From Thiomonas arsenitoxydans (GTDB taxonomy: Bacteria > Pseudomonadota > Gammaproteobacteria > Burkholderiales > Burkholderiaceae_C), in the NCBI RefSeq assembly GCF_000253115.1, contig NC_014145.1, positions 868,001 to 932,000 of the forward strand: DNA of 64,000 bases, in the 5' to 3' direction. The notes under the pieces were generated by a model, which worked only from the letters and a program-made list of their open reading frames with translations, did not search any database and was not told where the DNA came from. Positions 29,120 through 37,328 of this stretch are shown in pieces. Numbering within the stretch: the first letter of the stretch is position 1; each line of letters starts with the position of its first letter. Made by a program: the position numbers and the translations under genes.

Positions 29120-29983
29120 ATGAACGATAGAACCGCATTGCCTCAGACCGAAACTCCCGCAGCTTCCGCTGCCGAGCAACTCGCGCCCCACGCGGTGGAG
29201 CGGCTCAAGGGCCTGCGCGCTCAGGGTAGCCATGAGGGCATCTTCACCTCCGACCTGTCGGTGAATGAATTCGTCATGGTGCGCCAGGCCGGGTTCGAGC
29301 CGCTGGGCCTGGTGGTCGGCTCCTGCGTCTACCACCTCGGCATTCAGTACGGCCAGTGGTCCACCAGCATGGAAATGGACGTGTTGTCGCAAGCCATGTA
29401 TCAGGCGCGCGAACTCGCCATGAGCCGCATGGAGCAGGAGGCCATTCTGCTGCGCGCCGACGGCGTGGTCGGCCTGCGGCTGGAGGTCAAGCGCATGGAA
29501 TGGGACAAGGACATTCTGGAGTTCATGGCCATCGGCACCGCCATTGCGCACCGCACCGGCGACCCCGGCTTCAAAGGCGTGGGCGGCAAGCCCTTCACCT
29601 CCGACCTGTCGGGGCAGGACTTCTGGATGCTGCTCAAGTCGGGCTACCGGCCGATGGAAATGGTCATGGGCTCGTGCGTCTATCACGTCGCCCACCAGGG
29701 TGCGCTGCGCTCGCTCGGCAATCTGGGCAACAACGTGGAGCTGGCGCAGTTCACCCAGGCCATGTACGACGCCCGAGAACTGGCGATGGAGCGCATGCAG
29801 CACGAAGCCGCCGCCGCGCAGGCCGACGGCATCACCGGCGTGCAGTTGCACGAAGGCTCGCACAACTGGCAGCCGCATGTCATCGAGTTCTTCGCCGTGG
29901 GCACCGCGGTCAAGGCGATGGAGCAGGCCGACGCGCTGGTGGATGCGCTCAACCCGCAACTCGTCATTCCAGTGAACGACTGA
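29120..29983 (+). CDS. YbjQ/heavy-metal-binding-domain-like protein, tandem domain (second copy)
   Basis: A 287-aa protein with two well-aligned YbjQ-type repeats: TSDLSVNEFVMVRQAGFEPL ... GSCVYHLG and TSDLSGQDFWMLLKSGYRPM ... GSCVYHVA, each with a following helix (YQARELAMSRMEQEA; YDARELAMERMQHEA) and a closing FMAIGTAI / FFAVGTAV strand. The internal duplication is visible by eye. No signal peptide or membrane segment. It lies 28 bases before pspA and is part of the same operon. Confidence 0.8.
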   Translation: MNDRTALPQTETPAASAAEQLAPHAVERLKGLRAQGSHEGIFTSDLSVNEFVMVRQAGFEPLGLVVGSCVYHLGIQYGQWSTSMEMDVLSQAMYQARELAMSRMEQEAILLRADGVVGLRLEVKRMEWDKDILEFMAIGTAIAHRTGDPGFKGVGGKPFTSDLSGQDFWMLLKSGYRPMEMVMGSCVYHVAHQGALRSLGNLGNNVELAQFTQAMYDARELAMERMQHEAAAAQADGITGVQLHEGSHNWQPHVIEFFAVGTAVKAMEQADALVDALNPQLVIPVND

Positions 29984-30011
29984 ACCATCTTTGACCTGAA
30001 GGAGAACTCTC

Positions 30012-30716
30012 ATGACCCTGTTCAAACACGCCGCCGAAATTCTCGAAGCCCGCGTCAACACCTTTCTCAACCACGCCGACGACCCGGCGCAGACGCTGGA
30101 TCTGTCTTACGAAAAAATGATCACCACGCTGCAGGACACCAAGCGGCACCTGGCCGATGTGATCACCGAACGCATCTCGCTGGAAAACCAGATGACCGCT
30201 GCCAAGCACGATGCCGACAAGGCCGAAGCCGACGCCCGCATGGCGCTGCAGGCGCAGCGCGAAGACCTGGCGCGCGCCGCCTTGGGCGAAAAGCAGGCCG
30301 CGCAGCAAAAGATCGATTCGCTGCAACAGGCGCACGACAACGTGGCCGCGCAGGCCGAGAAGCTCACCGCCTACGAGAGCAAGCTGCAGGACCGCATCGA
30401 ACAGTTCCGCACGCAGAAAGAGGTGATGAAAACCCAGATGGCGGCCGCCAGCGCCGAGGTCGGCGTGTCCGAGTCGCTCACCGGCCTGGGCACGGGCCTG
30501 GCCGATGCCGGTGACGCCATGCGCCGCGCGCAGGACAAGACGTTCCAGATGCAGGCCAAGGCCGAAGCCCTGGAAGGCATGACCGAAGCCGGCATCCTCA
30601 GCGATCCGCTGGACCAGCGCGACAGCACCGAGAAAGCGCTCGACAAGCTGCGCACCTCCACCGGGGTGGACGCCGATCTGGCCCGGCTCAAAGCGGAGAT
30701 GGCGTCGGCCAAGTAA
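30012..30716 (+). CDS. pspA: PspA/IM30 family membrane-stress protein
   Basis: A 234-aa PspA/IM30 homologue: long, almost entirely helical, with coiled-coil heptads from about residue 25 to 165 (LEDxxxxxLDLSYEKMITTLQDTKR type opening, then many Lys/Glu/Gln repeats). It opens FKHAAEILEARVNTFLNHADDP, the membrane-binding amphipathic helix position in the family. These proteins form ESCRT-III-like scaffolds on the inner membrane under envelope stress. GAAGGAGAAC precedes the ATG. No pspF, pspB or pspC is near; instead it follows two YbjQ-type genes. Confidence 0.85.
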   Translation: MTLFKHAAEILEARVNTFLNHADDPAQTLDLSYEKMITTLQDTKRHLADVITERISLENQMTAAKHDADKAEADARMALQAQREDLARAALGEKQAAQQKIDSLQQAHDNVAAQAEKLTAYESKLQDRIEQFRTQKEVMKTQMAAASAEVGVSESLTGLGTGLADAGDAMRRAQDKTFQMQAKAEALEGMTEAGILSDPLDQRDSTEKALDKLRTSTGVDADLARLKAEMASAK

Positions 30717-30808
30717 GCGCCAACGATCGACCTCCGGGTCTTCTGCGTGCGCGCTGTGTTTGCGGCATACTGCGCCGACAAACATCCCACAAGACGAGGA
30801 GACCGCGC

Positions 30809-31402
30809 ATGACTCTCAACCGCCGCGCTGCGTTGCGCACTGCCTTTGCCGCCGTCGTCGCGGCCAGCGTCATGGGTCTGGCGCCTTTTGCCAGCGCCCA
30901 GCAGACCCAGAACCCCGCCGCCGTCAAAGTGCTCGGCGAGATGGGCAAGGCCACGATCATCACCGAAGGTCGTGGGCCGCGCGTGATCTACATCTTTTTC
31001 GACGCCAACTGCCCCTACTGCCACGAGCTCTACACCAACCTGCGCCCGAAAGTGGGCAAGGACGGACTGGAGATTCGCTGGGTGCCCGTGGCCGTGCTCA
31101 CCCCCACCAGCGTGACCAAAGGCGCCGCCATTCTTCAGGCGCCAGACCGTCTCAAAGCGTTTCACGAAAACGAGAACACCTACGGCAAAGGGCCGACAGG
31201 GCAGGGCGGCGGCATCGCCCCGGCCAGCAAGGTACTGCCCGCCACAAGCGCCATCCTCAACGCCAACAACGCCTTGCTCGAAGCCACCAAATCGCCGGGC
31301 GTTCCGACCCTGCTCTACCGCGACAAACAGGGCGACGCCCTGCTCGTCGTCGGCCCGCCTGATGCGCAGCAGCTCAAGGACATCCTCGCGAGCGTGAAGT
31401 AG
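30809..31402 (+). CDS. DsbG-like periplasmic thiol:disulfide interchange protein, paralogue 2 (CPYC)
   Basis: A 197-aa exported thioredoxin-fold protein. The N-terminus (NRRAALRTAFAAVVAASVMG...PFASA) is an export signal with a twin Arg that may be Tat-type. The active site is FFDANCPYCHELYTNLRP and the cis-Pro lies in GVPTLLYR. The KxLGEMGKATIITEGRGPRVI opening matches the paralogue at 34425. It follows pspA by 92 bases with its own GAGGAG ribosome-binding site, and converges on paralogue 3. Confidence 0.85.
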   Translation: MTLNRRAALRTAFAAVVAASVMGLAPFASAQQTQNPAAVKVLGEMGKATIITEGRGPRVIYIFFDANCPYCHELYTNLRPKVGKDGLEIRWVPVAVLTPTSVTKGAAILQAPDRLKAFHENENTYGKGPTGQGGGIAPASKVLPATSAILNANNALLEATKSPGVPTLLYRDKQGDALLVVGPPDAQQLKDILASVK

Positions 31403-31416
31403 CTCAGGACCGCGCG

Positions 31417-32082
31417 TCAACTGGCGCTGCGCAGCACGGTTGCGATGGCATCTTCCGGCAGCAGGCCGACGATCAGGTGGGCACGGCCGTTGGCGGTGCG
31501 ATAGAGCATCACCGGAAAGGTGTGCAAATTCGCCTGACGCATGAGCGCGGCGTTGGTCTGAAGCTGGTGCAGCACCCGGGCGCTGGGGTGGGCCAGGGGG
31601 CGGATGCCGCCTGCCGGGCTGTCGCCGAAGTTCCAGTCGTCCTCATTTTTGTGGAAGGCTTTGAGCGGATCGGGCGCGGCGAGAATGGCTGCAGCCTTGC
31701 CCGGGCTGCTGGCTTCGAGTTGCCCCACCGGAATCCAACGCAACTGCAATCCGCCTTTGCCGACTTCCGCCCGTGTGGCCAGGTAGAGCTTGTGCGAAAA
31801 CGGGCAATTCGGATCGAAAAAGATGTAAACGATGCGCGGCCCGGCACCCTCCTGAATCCAATACGCCGAGCCGATCTCCTTGAGCAGCTTGGCCGCCCGG
31901 GCCGCCTCGGGGTCGGCCGACCATTCGGTGCCGGAATTCGCCGCCTCTGCCGCAGGGGACTGCCAAAACAGTGGCAGGGTCGCGGCAGGCCACGCTAAGG
32001 CCAGCCGCAACAGACGCCGCCTTGACGCCGAGGACGGCCGTGCACAAGGCGCATGAGGAACGACGGCGTTCTGTTCAGACAC
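31417..32082 (-). CDS. DsbG-like protein, paralogue 3, with CPFS instead of CxxC
   Basis: A 221-aa relative of the neighbouring DsbG-like proteins, starting at a GTG after AAGGAGGCCGCC. The export signal includes RRRLLRLALAWPAATLPLF. The active-site segment reads YIFFDPNCPFSHKLYL: the first Cys is kept, but the second is Ser. The cis-Pro position is TFPVMLYR. A lone active-site Cys cannot form an internal disulfide, so it is unlikely to be a normal isomerase; it might trap substrates, act with another thiol or bind a ligand. It is transcribed toward paralogue 2, 14 bases from its stop. Confidence 0.82.
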   Translation of the reverse strand: MSEQNAVVPHAPCARPSSASRRRLLRLALAWPAATLPLFWQSPAAEAANSGTEWSADPEAARAAKLLKEIGSAYWIQEGAGPRIVYIFFDPNCPFSHKLYLATRAEVGKGGLQLRWIPVGQLEASSPGKAAAILAAPDPLKAFHKNEDDWNFGDSPAGGIRPLAHPSARVLHQLQTNAALMRQANLHTFPVMLYRTANGRAHLIVGLLPEDAIATVLRSAS

Positions 32083-32189
32083 GGCGGCCTCCTTGGGGCG
32101 GCGGCTTCAAAGTCACGGCTTCACATTAAGCAGCGTCACGCCGCCTGTAAAGCACAGTTACCCTGAGTCGCGCCCCAGCAAGTCCGCCC

Positions 32190-33185
32190 TCATTCCGGGA
32201 TGAACACCTTGCCGTCCCCGATAGCCTTGAGGGTGAGCACCACGAGCAGGGCGATGAGCGCGGAGGTCAGCGCCAGCAGCGCCCCGCCCAAGCCTATTAG
32301 AAAGCTGCTGCCAATCTTGCTGCCCATGGTCAGCGAAGCGATGGTGATGGCGGCCAGCGGGAAGGAATAGGCCCACCACGACATGAAGAACGGCACTTTG
32401 CGGAACTGCGGAATTTGATAGAACAGCAGCAGGGTGGTGAACAGCGCCACATAGAACAGCACGCGGGCGAAGTTGTCGATCACGCCGCCGTCCAGCGCCA
32501 GATACGACAGGAAGCCGACCGCCGGAGGTGCGATGAGGATGAACAGCGTGGGCAGCAGCTTGGCGGGCACCGGCGGGTGGAAGAAGAAGCGGTTCATCAT
32601 CACTGTGAGCAGCACGATCCAGAACACCAGCCCGACGCTGAAAAAGAACCAAGAGATTTCGGGCGAGCCGTGCGTCATGCCGGCAATGGGCACCAGTATG
32701 TTGCCTACCACCGGAATGAACCAGGCCGGTGTGGAGTGCTGGATTTGGTAGTGCGTATGGTGAATCCACGACGACATGATGACCACGGTGAACACCAGAT
32801 GCAGCGTAATGCCGCCCCACCACATGGCCTGCGACCAGACGGGCTGCACATGCAAAAAGGCGATGGACAGCAGCAGCGCGCTGATGGAGATGGCCGGGAA
32901 GAAGCTGATGCGCACCGGGTGGTTGAACTCGGCCCTGAGTTCGCCGGGGTAGCGCAGGGCCTTGGCGCCATAGCCCAGCAGCAGCAAGACAAACAGCGCC
33001 AGCGCGACTTAGCTCAGGCCGATGCCCACGCCGTGCGGCATGGCGAGCACCTGCGCCGATTTGTGCCAGGCGATGGCCAGGCCGGTCGTTCCCATGACGG
33101 TGGCGAACAGGGTGATGGGGAAGTGGGCCAGCCAACTGCTGGCGTGCGCCGGTTCGGCGGATTGCGGTGCGGAAGTAGTGGACAT
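32190..33185 (-). pseudogene. SLAC1/TehA-family anion channel or transporter, interrupted by an in-frame stop
   Basis: The reading frame starts at ATG 33185 (MSTTSAPQSAEPAHASSWL) and shows the first membrane helix (HFPITLFATVMGTTGLAIAW), then meets TAA at 33009-33011, and resumes in the same frame with no indel (VALALFVLLLLGYGAKALRY) through eight or nine more helices to 32190. The family includes TehA and the sulfite/C4-dicarboxylate exporters (PFFPAISI, WWGGITLHLVFTVV and FFFHPPVPAKLLPT regions). A single base change explains the break. It could be a true nonsense mutation or a sequencing error; restart inside a helix at a TTG is unlikely to give a working protein. Confidence 0.82.
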
Positions 33186-33344
33186 GGTGTGGGTAATAGT
33201 TGAGAAAAATGGTACGGAATTGTGGGCGCGCGGTCGCTGATTGATATTGATCGAACGCAATATTGAAAAATTTTGATACATGATTGTGACTTCAGTCACA
33301 TCCTCCGCAAGGAGCCTGCCGGGCTCCATTTCTATACTCCCTGC

Positions 33345-33983
33345 ATGAAATCACTTTCCGATTTGCGCAAAGACTACAGCCGGGCCGAACTGGACGAGGC
33401 TCACGCCAAGGCCGATCCGCTCAAACAGTTCGAGCATTGGCTGCAGCAGGCCATGGACGCACAGGTGCCCGAGCCCAATGCCATGACCCTGGCCACCGTG
33501 GGCGAAAACGGCCGCCCCTCCACCCGCGTCGTGCTGATCAAACACGTCGATGCGCGCGGCATTGTCTGGTACACCAACTATCACAGCCGCAAGGGCCGTG
33601 AGCTGGCGGCGCACGCCTTTGCCGCGCTGCAGTTCCACTGGGTGGAGCTCGAGCGCGTGGTGCGCATCGAGGGGCGGGTGGAGCAGGTCAGTGCCGAAGA
33701 GTCGGACGCTTATTTCGCCAGCCGACCGCTGACCTCGCGCATCGGCGCCTGGGCCTCGCCGCAGAGCGAGCCCATCGACGGGCGCGCCGTCCTGCTCAAA
33801 CGCGCCGCGGAATTCGGTCTGCGCTACGGCATCAGCCCGCCGCGTCCGCCGCACTGGGGCGGCTATCGTCTGATTCCCGATGCCTGGGAGTTCTGGCAGG
33901 GGCGACCCTCCCGTCTGCACGACCGACTGGCGTATGCGCTGCAGGCCGATGGCCGTTGGAAGCGCCAACGCCTGGCGCCTTGA
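33345..33983 (+). CDS. pdxH: Pyridoxamine 5'-phosphate oxidase
   Basis: A 212-aa FMN-dependent PNPOx that makes pyridoxal 5'-phosphate. Family motifs are present: [13 protein letters not shown] at the N-terminus, [63 protein letters not shown], and the C-terminal signature [17 protein letters not shown] with RLHDRLAY. The start at 33345 gives the usual length and follows a GCAAGGAG-type sequence further upstream. It is divergent from the broken SLAC1 gene. Confidence 0.95.
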   Translation: MKSLSDLRKDYSRAELDEAHAKADPLKQFEHWLQQAMDAQVPEPNAMTLATVGENGRPSTRVVLIKHVDARGIVWYTNYHSRKGRELAAHAFAALQFHWVELERVVRIEGRVEQVSAEESDAYFASRPLTSRIGAWASPQSEPIDGRAVLLKRAAEFGLRYGISPPRPPHWGGYRLIPDAWEFWQGRPSRLHDRLAYALQADGRWKRQRLAP

Positions 33984-33999
33984 ATCTTGAACAGTTGCG

Positions 34000-34347
34000 T
34001 CAGTCGTCGAGCAGTTCCAGCGTGGCCGCGCTATCAGTGCGGCGGATGGCGACGCGCAGTTCCACATACTCGGGCAGCTCGCTCATCGGCGTTGGGTCGG
34101 CTTCGCAGGCGCAGCCCGGAATGATGCTGAAGTAGCTCAGCCCCGCCTTCACCCGCAGATCATCGTCGCCTTCACTGCGCTGCAGCACCATCAGGCTGAC
34201 GTCGTCGGTCAGGGCGTGGCTGCCGCGGCATATGCCTTGCTGCAACGGGCCGATCAGCGCCCCGGTCTGTTGCAACTCGGCCAGCAATACCGCGCCGAAA
34301 TTGGGCTGGGTCCAGGCGCTATGCGCGGCGGGTAGGGTGAGCATCAT
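34000..34347 (-). CDS. Unknown conserved small protein
   Basis: About 115 aa if read from the tandem Met at 34347 (MMLTLPAAHSAWTQPNFG); an ATG at 34383 or 34407 would extend it, but that overlaps the promoter side of the divergent DsbG-like gene. It has a soluble alpha/beta look with GDDDLRVKAGLSYFSIIPGCACEADPTP, including a CxC pair, and a C-terminal strand VELRVAIRRTDSAATLELLDD. I recognise it only as a hypothetical-protein type seen in related bacteria. It ends 16 bases from the pdxH stop (convergent). Confidence 0.6.
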   Translation of the reverse strand: MMLTLPAAHSAWTQPNFGAVLLAELQQTGALIGPLQQGICRGSHALTDDVSLMVLQRSEGDDDLRVKAGLSYFSIIPGCACEADPTPMSELPEYVELRVAIRRTDSAATLELLDD

Positions 34348-34424
34348 GGTGGACTGTGTGCTGAGGGTGAAATTCTGCGGCATTATTGACGCTGTTGATC
34401 CATCCATACAACAGGGAGACCCAC

Positions 34425-35015
34425 ATGCCTTCGCCTCAATTCATTCATCGCCGTCATTTGTTGCGGGCTTTGGCGGCCGCCCCGTTGATGGCCGCTTGGC
34501 CCGCCGCCCGGGCGCAAAGCGCCCGGCAGGCCGAGGGCATTCTGGCGAATATCAGCAAGGCCACGTTCATCGCCGAGGGGACGGGGCAGCGCGCGCTCTA
34601 CATTTTTTTCGATCCGAACTGCCCGTTTTGCCATGAGCTGTTCAAGAAGCTGCGTGCCTTCGTGGGCAAGGACGGGGTGCAGTTCCGCTGGATTCCGCTG
34701 GGCATGCTCACCCCCAGCAGCCTGCCCAAGGCGGCGGCCATTCTGCAGTCGCCCGATCCGCTGACGGCCTTTCACAAAAACGAGAACGACTACGACTTCG
34801 CCGCCAACGGCCAACCCGGTGGCGGCATCGAGCCGGCGGAGTCCATCACTCCCAAGGTACGCGCCGAGCTGGCGGCCAATCTCGCGCTTTACAACAGCGA
34901 AAAGCTGTTTGGCGTGCCGGTGGTGATCTGGCGCAAGGCCGATGGTCGCGCCGACATGATGATCGGCGTGCCCTCGGATGCGCAGATTCAGATCATGCTC
35001 AAGCAGGCGCGCTGA
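34425..35015 (+). CDS. DsbG-like periplasmic thiol:disulfide interchange protein, paralogue 4 (CPFC)
   Basis: A 196-aa exported thioredoxin-fold protein. The signal contains HRRHLLRALAAAPLMAAWPAARA (twin Arg, possibly Tat) and follows AGGGAGAC. The catalytic segment is YIFFDPNCPFCHELFKKL, and the cis-Pro is in GVPVVIWR. Phrases such as GILANISKATFIAEGTGQ and AFHKNENDYDFAANGQPGGGI show it is closest to paralogue 2 at 30809. It is followed by the convergent TonB receptor gene after 9 bases. Confidence 0.85.
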   Translation: MPSPQFIHRRHLLRALAAAPLMAAWPAARAQSARQAEGILANISKATFIAEGTGQRALYIFFDPNCPFCHELFKKLRAFVGKDGVQFRWIPLGMLTPSSLPKAAAILQSPDPLTAFHKNENDYDFAANGQPGGGIEPAESITPKVRAELAANLALYNSEKLFGVPVVIWRKADGRADMMIGVPSDAQIQIMLKQAR

Positions 35016-35024
35016 ACGCGCCGC

Positions 35025-37073
35025 TCACAGGCTAATCTGCACCCCGGCGGCGATGCCGCGTCCGGGCAGCGGCGCGAGTTGGCGCAGGGTGTCGATCGCG
35101 CTGGCGCTGTAAGCCGTCTGGTCGAGGAGGTTGCTCAGTTTCACGAACCACAGCCCGGTGCGGCCACTTGCCGTGAAGCGCTGCGTCAGGCTGGCGTTGA
35201 CGCGCACAGACCCAGGAGTCGGGCCGAGCAGATCGCTGCTGGGCATGCGGTTTTGCCGTGCGGCCATTTGCACTTCGACGCGCGCGCTCCAGTTGCCGCG
35301 GGTGTAGTTCAGCGCCGGGGTGAAGTGCAGCGGGGCGATGCGCGGCAGCGGCTGGCCGTTGGTCAGGTCGTCGGCGCGCACCCAGTCGAGCCGTGCGGCG
35401 AAATCCAGTCGCTGCCCGCCCTGGTCGAGCAGGGGCTGCAACAGGCTGGCCTCGATGCCGGAAAAGCGCGCCTGCACGCCGACGTAGAGAAATTCCGGCA
35501 GCGAATCTGGCGTGTCTGGCGGCACCGGATTTCCATCGCCATCAACGGTTTGGCCCCCGCGAACCAGCCCGATGTAATTGCTGTAGCGGGTGAGAAAGGC
35601 GGTGGCTGAATAGCGCGCTCTGGCGTTTTCCACCTTCACGCCCAGCTCCACGCTGTTGCTGCGCTCCTTGCGCAGCGCGGGGTTGCCCCGCTCGTAGGCG
35701 CCGGTGGCGTCGTGCGGGCCGTTGGCGTAGAGCTCGTCGTAGCTGGGCGCGCGCTCGTTGTGCGCAAGCGTGCTGGTGAGCGCCACCTGCGGCGTGAGCG
35801 CGTATTGCGCCTGCACCGCCACGCTCATCGGCGTGAAGCGCTGCGCGCTGGCGGCGCCAAAGCGGGCGATTCCCGTGGCGCCTTCACCGTCTGAATTCAC
35901 CCGCGCGCTTTCCAGCCGCGTCCCGGCCGACCAGGCCCAGCGCCCGCTGGCGCCGCTGGCCAGGCCGAAAACCGCGGTATTGCGGGTGTGGGTCTGCGGC
36001 AGGAAGGCCTCGTCCCCCAGCGCGGAAAAGGCCAATCGCAGCGCCTGCAAACCCAGTTGCAAGTCGATGCCGGCCAAGCGGCGGCGCAGCGACAGCCGCA
36101 GCGTGTCGCCCTGGTTGACGAACCGGGTCGCGGGCTGGCCGGAGTCGAGTTCGGTATGGCGGTAATGGGTATGGGTGTAAGCCAGGGCGAGCGCCTCGGC
36201 GCCGAGTACATGCCGCAGTTCCCCGCGCAAGCTGGTGCGTTCGGAGCGCATGTCGATTTCCACGTTGGGATCGACGATGGTGCCATAGCGGTTGGCATCG
36301 CTGCGCACCGAAAGGCCGACAAATCCCCAGCGGCCGGTCACCCCGCCGCCCAGACCGCCGCCGTAGCCGTCGGCGGCGGAGTTGCGCACCCGGCCATCGA
36401 CGATCGACTCTGCCTGCGCACCGTTTGGGGCGACATAGTCGCTGGCTCGACGCTTGTAGCCGTCGGCGTGCAGGCCGAGCGCGCCGTTGCCGCCGTCGAG
36501 CGAAAACGCCGCCGATCCGCCAGGAAACGCGCTGTCGCCGCGGAGCTGAGCGAGACCTTCGACGCCGCGCAAGGGCGCGGTGGGAATGGCGTCGTCGATC
36601 ACGTCCACCACCCCGCCGACCGCGCCGCCGCTGTAGGGCAGGGCTTGCGGACCGCGCAACAGCTCGATGGCGCGTGCCGCCAGCGGGCTGAGCGGGGCGT
36701 TGTGGTCATAGCTCGCGGCGGAGGCGTCGAGCAGCGGCGAACCGTTGGACAGGATGTCCACCCGGTTGCCATCGAGCCCGCGCACGACAGGTCGGTCGGC
36801 GTTCGGCGCGTACCAGGTCGAGGTCAGTCCCGGCAGACCGGAAAGCGCGGCGCCGAGGGTGCTCGACTCGCCTTGGCGCAGCAGGAGCTGCGGCCCGGTC
36901 AGATCGACCGTCGGGGCGCCTGGTGCGCCGATGACAGGGGCAGCGATGACATCGATCGCAGGCAAGGAGGGGGTCTCGCCAGCGGCCTGCGCCTGCGCGA
37001 GCACGGTCTGCGCGAGCAATAACGCCAGCGCCAGAGGCCGCAATTGCGGCAAGGGGTTGAGGGTTTTCGGCAT
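35025..37073 (-). CDS. TonB-dependent outer-membrane receptor, ZnuD-like
   Basis: A 682-aa TonB-dependent receptor. A signal peptide (LRPLALALLLAQTVLAQAQA) is followed by the plug domain (GAALSGLPGLTSTWYAPNAD, RPVVRGLDGNRVDIL, ELLRGPQALPYSGGAVGGVV) and a 22-strand barrel ending in the typical aromatic-poor but terminal hydrophobic VQISL. The layout, size and a Zur-like palindrome just upstream suggest zinc uptake, as in ZnuD receptors; substrate is otherwise not proven. It is transcribed alone, leftward, and converges with the paralogue 4 DsbG-like gene. Confidence 0.88.
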   Translation of the reverse strand: MPKTLNPLPQLRPLALALLLAQTVLAQAQAAGETPSLPAIDVIAAPVIGAPGAPTVDLTGPQLLLRQGESSTLGAALSGLPGLTSTWYAPNADRPVVRGLDGNRVDILSNGSPLLDASAASYDHNAPLSPLAARAIELLRGPQALPYSGGAVGGVVDVIDDAIPTAPLRGVEGLAQLRGDSAFPGGSAAFSLDGGNGALGLHADGYKRRASDYVAPNGAQAESIVDGRVRNSAADGYGGGLGGGVTGRWGFVGLSVRSDANRYGTIVDPNVEIDMRSERTSLRGELRHVLGAEALALAYTHTHYRHTELDSGQPATRFVNQGDTLRLSLRRRLAGIDLQLGLQALRLAFSALGDEAFLPQTHTRNTAVFGLASGASGRWAWSAGTRLESARVNSDGEGATGIARFGAASAQRFTPMSVAVQAQYALTPQVALTSTLAHNERAPSYDELYANGPHDATGAYERGNPALRKERSNSVELGVKVENARARYSATAFLTRYSNYIGLVRGGQTVDGDGNPVPPDTPDSLPEFLYVGVQARFSGIEASLLQPLLDQGGQRLDFAARLDWVRADDLTNGQPLPRIAPLHFTPALNYTRGNWSARVEVQMAARQNRMPSSDLLGPTPGSVRVNASLTQRFTASGRTGLWFVKLSNLLDQTAYSASAIDTLRQLAPLPGRGIAAGVQISL

Positions 37074-37111
37074 GGAGGACAGGGCAGAAGAAACGTCTGA
37101 GAACGATTCGA

Positions 37112-37138
37112 GTGTTACGTTATCTTATAACGTAACAC
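37112..37138 (-). promoter_or_regulatory. Perfect palindromic operator, Zur-box-like
   Basis: GTGTTACGTTAT and ATAACGTAACAC form 12-bp perfect arms around CTT, 38 bases upstream of the TonB receptor start. The pattern resembles known proteobacterial Zur sites (GTTATnnnATAAC-type cores). No other gene lies close on the other side, so it should control the receptor. Confidence 0.7.
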
Positions 37139-37246
37139 TGCGATGTGAAGGGCCTGTGTCGCGTCCATGTCTTATGAGAAACCCCAGGTCTGCCCCAAGT
37201 TTTCTTGTCCACCTCGCGGCTTGCAAGCCGCTCGGATTCGGCTCCG

Positions 37247-37272
37247 TCCAAGCTGCCGCAGGGCAGCTTGGA
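37247..37272. other. Hairpin between the HPP/CBS gene and the TonB receptor promoter
   Basis: CCAAGCTGCC and GGCAGCTTGG form a perfect 10-bp stem with a 4-base loop, extended by one T-A pair. A second short hairpin (GCGGCTTGCAAGCCGC) lies at about 37,216-37,231. No U-run follows on either strand, so it is a candidate factor-assisted transcript end for the leftward msrA-HPP operon rather than a classical terminator. Confidence 0.4.
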
Positions 37273-37328
37273 GCCGCGGGCCTCATCCCCTTGTGGTCTG
37301 ACGTCAACGGGGGCGGACTGGGGCGGTT

